DNA of 55,631 nucleotides from Hungatella sp. (GTDB lineage Bacteria; Bacillota; Clostridia; Lachnospirales; Lachnospiraceae). The position numbers and the translations under genes were made by a program. Of this stretch, positions 50,593 to 55,631 are shown in pieces. The stretch lies in the NCBI GenBank assembly GCA_022796015.1, contig JAAWHU010000013.1:1-55631 (forward strand), written 5' to 3'. The notes beneath the pieces are model-generated. The model did not search any database. It had not been told where the DNA came from and saw nothing but the letters and a program-made list of their open reading frames with translations. The first letter of the stretch is position 1, and each line of letters begins with the position of its first letter.

Positions 50593-51636
50593 ATGAAAAA
50601 AACCGTAAAAATCTTATTTCTTGCTTCTGTAACTGCTGCTCTTCTTGTCGGGTGCGCAGGCCCTGACGCCAAAGCTCCTGCCCAGGCGGCCTCCCAGGAA
50701 AACCGGGAAGCCTCCGGCACAGACAACTACACCATCGGCATCGGGCAGTTTGCCGCCCACGGCTCCCTTGACAACTGCCGGGAAGGCTTTCTTCTGGGGC
50801 TTGCAGAGGAAGGGATCGTGGAGGGAGAGAATCTGACCGTGCTCTATGAGAATTCCCAGGCCGATGGCGGTATTGCAAGCCAGATCGCCTCCAATTTTGC
50901 CTCCCAGCACGTGGATCTCATCTGCGGCATCGCCACTCCCATGGCTCAGAGCGCCTACGGAATCGGCAGGAAACAGAACATCCCCGTTATCTACACGGCA
51001 GTCACGGACCCTGTGGCTGCAGAGCTGGCTGCCCCCGATGGTTCTCCCGTAGGCGAGATCACGGGAACCAGCGACAAGCTTCCTGTCACCCAGCAGCTGG
51101 AGATGATCCGGGCCATTCTTCCCCAGGCTAAGACCATTGGCATCATGTTCACCACCAGCGAAGTCAACTCCCTTTCCACCATCGAGGAGTACAAGGCGGC
51201 TGCCCCTGACTACGGATTTGAGATTGTGGATGTAGGAATCTCCACCACTGCCGATGTACCCCTTGCCGCCGACTCTCTTCTGGAAAAGGTGGACTGCGTC
51301 ACCAACTTAACGGACAACACTGTGGTGGCATCTCTTCCGATTATTCTGGATAAGGCGGCCAAAAAACAGATTCCCGTATTCGGAAGCGAGATTGAACAGG
51401 TAAAAATCGGATGCCTGGCCTCCATGGGCCTTGACTATATTGAGCTTGGAAAGCAGACCGGGAAAATGGCGGCTGCCGTGCTTAAAGGTAAGAAAAAAGC
51501 GAGTGAAATGAATTTTGAAGTTATAGAGGAGGCCTCCTTCTACGGCAACACCAAGGTAGCGGAAAACTTAGGCATCACATTTCCTGAAAAGCTGACCTCC
51601 TCTGCAAAGGAATTGTTTACGGAAATTACTGAATAA
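50593..51636 (+). CDS. trpX: Tryptophan ABC transporter, substrate-binding lipoprotein
   Basis: A 347-residue binding protein of the TrpX/YtrF-like family (PF04392 type). Signal peptide with lipobox LLVGC near residues 17-21, then a short tether. The body has the family blocks ASNFASQHVDLICGIATPMA and IGIMFTTSEVNS. The frame runs upstream to 50500 inside the leader, but ATG 50593 has GGAGG eight bases before it and gives the signal peptide. The Trp T-box and the permease and ATPase that follow identify the trpXYZ system. Confidence 0.92.
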   Translation: MKKTVKILFLASVTAALLVGCAGPDAKAPAQAASQENREASGTDNYTIGIGQFAAHGSLDNCREGFLLGLAEEGIVEGENLTVLYENSQADGGIASQIASNFASQHVDLICGIATPMAQSAYGIGRKQNIPVIYTAVTDPVAAELAAPDGSPVGEITGTSDKLPVTQQLEMIRAILPQAKTIGIMFTTSEVNSLSTIEEYKAAAPDYGFEIVDVGISTTADVPLAADSLLEKVDCVTNLTDNTVVASLPIILDKAAKKQIPVFGSEIEQVKIGCLASMGLDYIELGKQTGKMAAAVLKGKKKASEMNFEVIEEASFYGNTKVAENLGITFPEKLTSSAKELFTEITE

Positions 51637-51656
51637 TCTGGAGGTTTTTAATTATT

Positions 51657-52577
51657 ATGACACTGATCATGGGCATTTTTGAAGAAGGGCTTATTTACGC
51701 CATCATGGCTCTCGGAGTCTATATCACCTACAAGATCCTGGACTTTCCGGACTTGTCCGTGGACAGCACCTTTCCCATGGGGGCTGCTCTCACTGCCTCC
51801 GCAATCCTTTCCGGCGTCCATCCTGCTGCCGCTCTGTTTTTGTCCTTCGGCGCCGGGGCCCTGGCAGGATGCGTCACGGGATTCATCCATGTAAAGCTGA
51901 AGGTAAGGGATCTTCTGTCCGGCATCATTGTTATGACCGGCCTTTACTCCCTGAACCTCCGCATTGCAGGCGGGCGGGCTAACGTGCCTATCTTTACCCA
52001 GGAAACCATCTTTGAGAATAAATTTCTGGCAGAGCATATTCCCCACAGCCTGTCCCCCTACGCCATGGTTCTGATTTTACTTGTCATAACCATTATGTGC
52101 AAGGTGCTCCTGGATCTGTACCTGAGTACCAAATCCGGTTATCTTCTGCGGGCCGTAGGCGACAACGAAGCCTTAGTCACCTCCCTTGCCAAGGACAAGG
52201 GCATGGTAAAGATCGTGGGCCTGGCCATTGCCAATGGATTTACTGCCATGGCCGGTTCTATCTACTGCCAGCACAAAGGTTTTTTTGAGATCTCCGTGGG
52301 CACGGGAACCATGGTCATAGGCCTTGCCAGTGTCATTATCGGCATCCAGCTTCTGACACCGGAGTCCGGCTCCTCCATGTTCAGTCATCTTCACAAGAAA
52401 GAGCTACGGCCCACCACGGCGGTTATCATAGGCTCCATCGTGTATAAAGCCTGTATCTCGGCAGCGATTTCCATGGGTATGGAGGCCAATGATCTAAAGC
52501 TGATTACCTCCATTCTGTTTTTGATTATCCTCATAGTCAGCACGGAGAGAAGAAGGAGTGTAAAGGGCCATGCTTAA
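51657..52577 (+). CDS. trpY: Tryptophan ABC transporter permease
   Basis: A 306-residue permease with about eight to nine hydrophobic segments of the branched-chain/ribose (BPD_transp_2) type, which lacks the usual EAA loop. It begins MTLIMGIFEEGLIYAIMALG. It follows trpX by 20 bases with TGGAGG in the gap, and overlaps trpZ by eight bases. The gene order X-Y-Z agrees with tryptophan-linked loci under T-box control. Confidence 0.92.
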   Translation: MTLIMGIFEEGLIYAIMALGVYITYKILDFPDLSVDSTFPMGAALTASAILSGVHPAAALFLSFGAGALAGCVTGFIHVKLKVRDLLSGIIVMTGLYSLNLRIAGGRANVPIFTQETIFENKFLAEHIPHSLSPYAMVLILLVITIMCKVLLDLYLSTKSGYLLRAVGDNEALVTSLAKDKGMVKIVGLAIANGFTAMAGSIYCQHKGFFEISVGTGTMVIGLASVIIGIQLLTPESGSSMFSHLHKKELRPTTAVIIGSIVYKACISAAISMGMEANDLKLITSILFLIILIVSTERRRSVKGHA

Positions 52578-53343
52578 ACTGAATCATATCAGCAAATATT
52601 ATAATACGGGAACCATCAACGAGATGTGCCTGTTTCAGGATTTTAACCTTTCGGTTGAGGAGGGCCAGTTTGTGTCCGTGGTAGGCAGCAACGGCTCCGG
52701 CAAAACCTCCATGTTAAACATTATCTGCGGAAGCATCCCCATAGACTCCGGCTCCATATATATAGGAGAGGAAAACATTACCTATATGCCGGAGTTCAAG
52801 CGCCAGCGGCGCATAGGCCGGGTCTACCAGAATCCGGCTATGGGCACCTGCCCCCATATGACCATCTTGGAGAACATGGCCCTTGCGGACAACAAGGGAA
52901 AAGCCTTTAACCTTCTGCCGGGCACAAACAAAAAGCGCATAGATCTTTACCGTGATCGTTTAAAGTCCCTGGGATTGGGGTTGGAGGATAAGCTTTCTGT
53001 AAAGGTGGGAGCCCTCTCGGGAGGACAAAGACAGGCCATGGCTCTTTTAATGTCCACCATGACCCCGATTGAATTCCTGATCTTAGATGAGCACACCGCT
53101 GCCTTAGATCCCAAGACTGCCGAGATCATTATGGAGCTTACAGGCAAGGTGGTAAAGGAGAAAAAGCTGACTACCATAATGGTCACCCATAATCTCCGCT
53201 ACGCCGTGGAATACGGGGACCGCCTTCTCATGATGCACCAGGGCCGCGCCATTATGGACGAAGCCGGGGAGCAGAAGGCGGCCCTTTGTATCGAAGATCT
53301 GTTGGAACAATTCAATGCTATTAGTATTGAGTGCGGGAATTAA
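52570..53343 (+). CDS. trpZ: Tryptophan ABC transporter ATPase
   Basis: A 257-residue ATPase. Walker A GSNGSGKTSML, signature LSGGQRQAMALLMS, Walker B FLILDEHTAALDP; note DEHT in place of the usual DEPT at the Walker B end, and the switch His in VTHNLRYAVEYG. It overlaps trpY. A weak hairpin (GAGGAGCAT...ATGCTTCTC) right after the stop may end the transcript. Confidence 0.93.
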   Translation: MLKLNHISKYYNTGTINEMCLFQDFNLSVEEGQFVSVVGSNGSGKTSMLNIICGSIPIDSGSIYIGEENITYMPEFKRQRRIGRVYQNPAMGTCPHMTILENMALADNKGKAFNLLPGTNKKRIDLYRDRLKSLGLGLEDKLSVKVGALSGGQRQAMALLMSTMTPIEFLILDEHTAALDPKTAEIIMELTGKVVKEKKLTTIMVTHNLRYAVEYGDRLLMMHQGRAIMDEAGEQKAALCIEDLLEQFNAISIECGN

Positions 53344-53367
53344 GAGGAGCATCCCGGAATGCTTCTC
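53344..53367. terminator. Weak convergent hairpin
   Basis: GAGGAGCAT and ATGCTTCTC pair with one mismatch around CCCGGA. There is no T tract on the plus strand and TTAATT on the minus strand. It separates trpZ from the convergent aldo-keto reductase. Confidence 0.4.
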
Positions 53368-54476
53368 TATTCCATAAGCTTGGCAATATCCTTCATCACC
53401 TGGCTGATCTGGATATGCTGGGGGCATTCTTTCTCACAGTGATGACAGCTGCGGCATGCATCGGCCTTTACTTCCAGCTTCTCATAAGCCTCTTTTGCCA
53501 CGTTCTTTCCCCGAAGGCCGAAGACATTATATGCTTTGAACAGCTCTGGGATATTTAATCCGAATGGGCAGGGCATGCAGTAGGCACAGCCGGTACAGTC
53601 CACCATGGACATCTTATCATAGACTGCCTTTGCCTCCTTATAGGCTGCCCGCTCCTGGTCAGAAAGCATTCCCGCAGAGCTTCTTGTAGCATAGGCCAGA
53701 TTGTCTTCCACCTGCTTTCGGGCGCTCATACCGCTTAGGAGCAGGGACACTTCCTTCTGATCCCACAAAAAATCAAGGGCATGCTCTACGGGTGTCTTCT
53801 TGTCCGAGAATTTTGCCGCAACATGGTCGGAAAGATTAGCCAGGCGTCCTCCTAAAAGGGGCTCCATGACAATCACCCCCAGCCCCTTATCCGCCCCGTA
53901 GCAAAGGCCTTCTGTGCCTGCCTGGTATTCCAGGTTTATGTAATTGTACTGAATCTGGCAGAAATCCCACGCATCGCTGTAGTCCACAATCTCCTTGAAC
54001 ACTTCCAGGCTGTCGTGGAAGGAAAAGCCCAGATAACGGATCTTTCCTGCCTCCCGGGCTGCTTTCATCTTATCCACCAGCCGGAATTTCTTTACAATCC
54101 CCTCAAATCGCTCCCTGTTCAGGGCATGAAGAAGGTAGAAATCAATATGGTCTGTCTGAAGCTTCTCCAGCTGCTCATCCAGATAGGTTTCAAAATCTCC
54201 CGCCTCCTTCAAAAGCCATACCGGACACTTGTCTGCCAGATAGGTCCTTTCCCTGTATCCGTCCTGTAAGGCTTTTCCTACTACGATCTCGCTTTTGCCG
54301 CCGTGGTAAGGATAGGCAGTATCCACATAGTTCACTCCCTCGTCAATGGCGTGGCGGATCATGGCCACTGCTTCCTCCTCGTGAATACTTCCATCCTCCA
54401 GAACCGGAAAACGCATGCATCCAAATCCAAGGGCTGATATCTCCAAACCTGTTGTTCCAAATGTACGATATTTCAT
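53367..54476 (-). CDS. Aldo/keto reductase with C-terminal ferredoxin-type cluster domain
   Basis: A 369-residue protein. An AKR barrel (FGCMRFPVLEDGSIHEEEA, VDTAYPYHGGKSE with the catalytic Tyr) covers residues 1-280. The C-terminus carries two [4Fe-4S]-type motifs, CTGCAYCMPCPFG and CRSCHHCEKECP. Such fused AKRs are frequent in anaerobes, and electron entry through the clusters is likely in place of, or beside, NADPH. The substrate is unknown. Single gene, with ATG 54476. Confidence 0.93.
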   Translation of the reverse strand: MKYRTFGTTGLEISALGFGCMRFPVLEDGSIHEEEAVAMIRHAIDEGVNYVDTAYPYHGGKSEIVVGKALQDGYRERTYLADKCPVWLLKEAGDFETYLDEQLEKLQTDHIDFYLLHALNRERFEGIVKKFRLVDKMKAAREAGKIRYLGFSFHDSLEVFKEIVDYSDAWDFCQIQYNYINLEYQAGTEGLCYGADKGLGVIVMEPLLGGRLANLSDHVAAKFSDKKTPVEHALDFLWDQKEVSLLLSGMSARKQVEDNLAYATRSSAGMLSDQERAAYKEAKAVYDKMSMVDCTGCAYCMPCPFGLNIPELFKAYNVFGLRGKNVAKEAYEKLEVKADACRSCHHCEKECPQHIQISQVMKDIAKLME

Positions 54477-54562
54477 GTTGAGCTTCCTCCTGTCTCTGTA
54501 TCTTGTCCCATTATACTATGTTCTACCTGTGAATACAACTGATTATCCGTTTTCAAGCCGAC

Positions 54563-54586
54563 AAAAAAGACCCTTAAAAAAGGGTC
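54563..54586 (-). terminator. Terminator of the PIN-like gene
   Basis: GACCCTT (54569-54575) pairs with AAGGGTC (54580-54586). TTTTTT follows on the minus strand. Confidence 0.8.
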
Positions 54587-54626
54587 CCACAGCCGCCAGA
54601 AGAAACGATGCCATATATGTCTTGAT

Positions 54627-55235
54627 TTATTTGGGTATTTTTTTATAAATATTTTTGATCTGGGGCTTTAACTGCCGGTATATCTCCATACCCGTCTGAG
54701 CCCCCAGCTCCTTCTGCATGGCAAAATACAAGCCCTGCAGCTGCTTTACGCTGTAATTACACAGCATCTGGTACAGCTTATCCAGAAATTCATCTGTCTG
54801 GTATGTTTCCGATAATGCCTCTTTCAGCATGATCCTGACATCCTCACCCTCTGCCTCTATCTCCTTTGGAGCCGTCAGCTCCGATTTGCTTCTTCGGGAC
54901 ACCTGGGTCTTTCTGCCGCACCAGAACTTCACCACGGAATCGAATCCTGTATCATTGGACACGATAATATACTCGGTCTTCGGCGCCGTCTTAATCAGAT
55001 AGCCTAAGTAGGAGACCATCTGAAAATCCAGCCCGTTCTTGCCCGGATAGCATAAAATCATGTCAAAGGATGAAGGATACTCCCGAATGATGTTCAGATC
55101 GCTGTAGGAGATGCCTGGGGAATGCTCTGTATAGAAAAGAATGATCATATCCTTTGAATTCTTCTGGGGAAGTAATTCCTTCCATGCAGTTCCCACGTTC
55201 TCGGTGTCCACAAGATAAACTTTTCTGCTGGCCAT
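54627..55235 (-). CDS. PIN-like/NYN-type domain protein
   Basis: A 202-residue protein. Acidic residues sit where PIN/NYN nucleases hold metal: VYLVDTENVG at the N-terminus, GKNGLDFQMV in the middle and VSNDTGFDSVV. The first ~125 residues form the domain; the last ~75 are helical and unknown. The layout matches PIN-like families with possible RNA-cleavage activity; no antitoxin-size partner gene lies next to it, so a toxin-antitoxin pair is not supported. It has its own terminator. The start follows AAAGGACAAAC. Confidence 0.75.
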   Translation of the reverse strand: MASRKVYLVDTENVGTAWKELLPQKNSKDMIILFYTEHSPGISYSDLNIIREYPSSFDMILCYPGKNGLDFQMVSYLGYLIKTAPKTEYIIVSNDTGFDSVVKFWCGRKTQVSRRSKSELTAPKEIEAEGEDVRIMLKEALSETYQTDEFLDKLYQMLCNYSVKQLQGLYFAMQKELGAQTGMEIYRQLKPQIKNIYKKIPK

Positions 55236-55304
55236 GTTTGTCCTTTCACCATATATGGCATCAAGGATATTTTAACATATTCTCGGGCATTTGCAAGGGC
55301 TATC

Positions 55305-55454
55305 CTATTGTTTCAGCTTCTCATATTTCCTCCAAAAACTCTGATAAATGATTCTTCTTTTTGCAATTAGTTTCGTGGTGGTATCACATACTACCCTTCC
55401 CTCTTGATTCTTCTTTCCGTTTAAAACAAGTATTTCGTCAATATCCCTTTGCAT
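55305..55454 (-). CDS. Possible small protein or gene fragment (49 aa)
   Basis: A minus-strand frame, MQRDIDEILVLNGKKNQEGR and a Lys/Arg-rich C-terminus, with protein-like composition. No ribosome site before the ATG at 55454; a TTG at 55466 is no better. A stop codon lies a few codons upstream, so it may be the broken 3' end of an older gene. No family recognised. Confidence 0.3.
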   Translation of the reverse strand: MQRDIDEILVLNGKKNQEGRVVCDTTTKLIAKRRIIYQSFWRKYEKLKQ

Positions 55455-55631
55455 ATTATCTACCAACGCTTTGTCTAAACCCTATCCATACAGAGGGAAC
55501 GCAAAGTTATCAGGACACGCAGATGGATATTGGGCGGAGTGATTAACGCAAATCTTTTATAGCATTATTCGACATAACGTGCTATAATTCTCTTAGTCAG
55601 ATTAGAACGAGTAGGGATAGTCTGCGGTTGT
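55455..55631. other. Intergenic end region
   Basis: AT-rich, with TATAGCA and TGCTATA as an inverted pair (about 55558-55588) and a TATAAT at 55583-55588 that lacks a fitting -35. Nothing else is seen; a gene may start beyond the window. Confidence 0.35.

Noticed and set aside
55361-55546. Plus-strand frame of 61 codons at the window end
   Set aside because: No ribosome site and antisense to a more protein-like minus-strand frame.
1-55631. CRISPR array, tRNA, rRNA, prophage or transposase genes
   Set aside because: No regularly spaced repeats, cloverleaf or rRNA signatures, or mobility-enzyme motifs were seen on either strand.

Overview
The window looks like a chromosomal segment of a gut Lachnospiraceae (Clostridium cluster XIVa; Clostridium/Enterocloster/Hungatella-like). 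The reasons are two T-box leaders, clostridial Shine-Dalgarno sites and promoters, YesM/YesN-type two-component control, many carbohydrate ABC importers, an XpaC/TelA pair, a Cys/Gly-rich clostridial small protein, and roughly 50% GC. No rRNA, tRNA, CRISPR array, phage or transposase gene was recognised, so this is metabolic and accessory chromosome rather than a mobile island. The organism assignment is inference from gene content.

Layout. 1-1.7 kb: one end of an inverted-repeat element, a Cys-rich duplicated small protein and three small unknown genes. 1.7-4.5 kb: leuS behind a Leu T-box, on the minus strand. 4.5-6.2 kb: zinc alcohol dehydrogenase plus VOC protein. 6.2-12.1 kb: a minus-strand envelope cluster (CPBP protease, XpaC, TelA, polytopic glycosyltransferase-like protein ending in cell-wall-binding repeats). 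12.1-14.3 kb: an EF-G paralogue. 14.4-24.5 kb: an eight-gene minus-strand catabolic locus (TIM-barrel isomerase-like protein, two paralogous FAD oxidoreductases, sugar ABC importer, HAD phosphatase, GntR regulator). 24.5-28 kb: aroF-tyrA-aroA, divergent from that locus. 28-32.5 kb: SLC13-type transporter plus esterase, divergent from two overlapping LysR genes. 32.5-40.3 kb: a PRTase-like gene and a dpp/opp-type peptide importer followed by a cyclase-family hydrolase. 40.3-42.2 kb: GNAT, lipoprotein and nicotinamidase-like hydrolase. 42.2-50.2 kb: sugar ABC importer with an active-looking esterase and a catalytically dead paralogue, divergent from a histidine kinase/AraC response regulator pair. 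50.2-53.3 kb: Trp T-box and trpXYZ. 53.3-55.6 kb: aldo-keto reductase, PIN-like protein and an unresolved tail.

The genes suggest uptake and modification of plant- or host-derived glycans and peptides, with amino-acid-responsive RNA switches on leuS and trpXYZ. The points most worth a second look are: (1) the twin FAD-oxidoreductase/TIM-barrel/importer locus, whose substrate I cannot name; (2) a repeat family present three times in the same orientation, apparently transcribed inside two transporter operons; (3) an esterase paralogue that has lost its nucleophile and catalytic histidine next to an intact one; (4) interleaved divergent promoters controlled by a LysR pair; and (5) a terminator-like hairpin immediately downstream of the dppA promoter.
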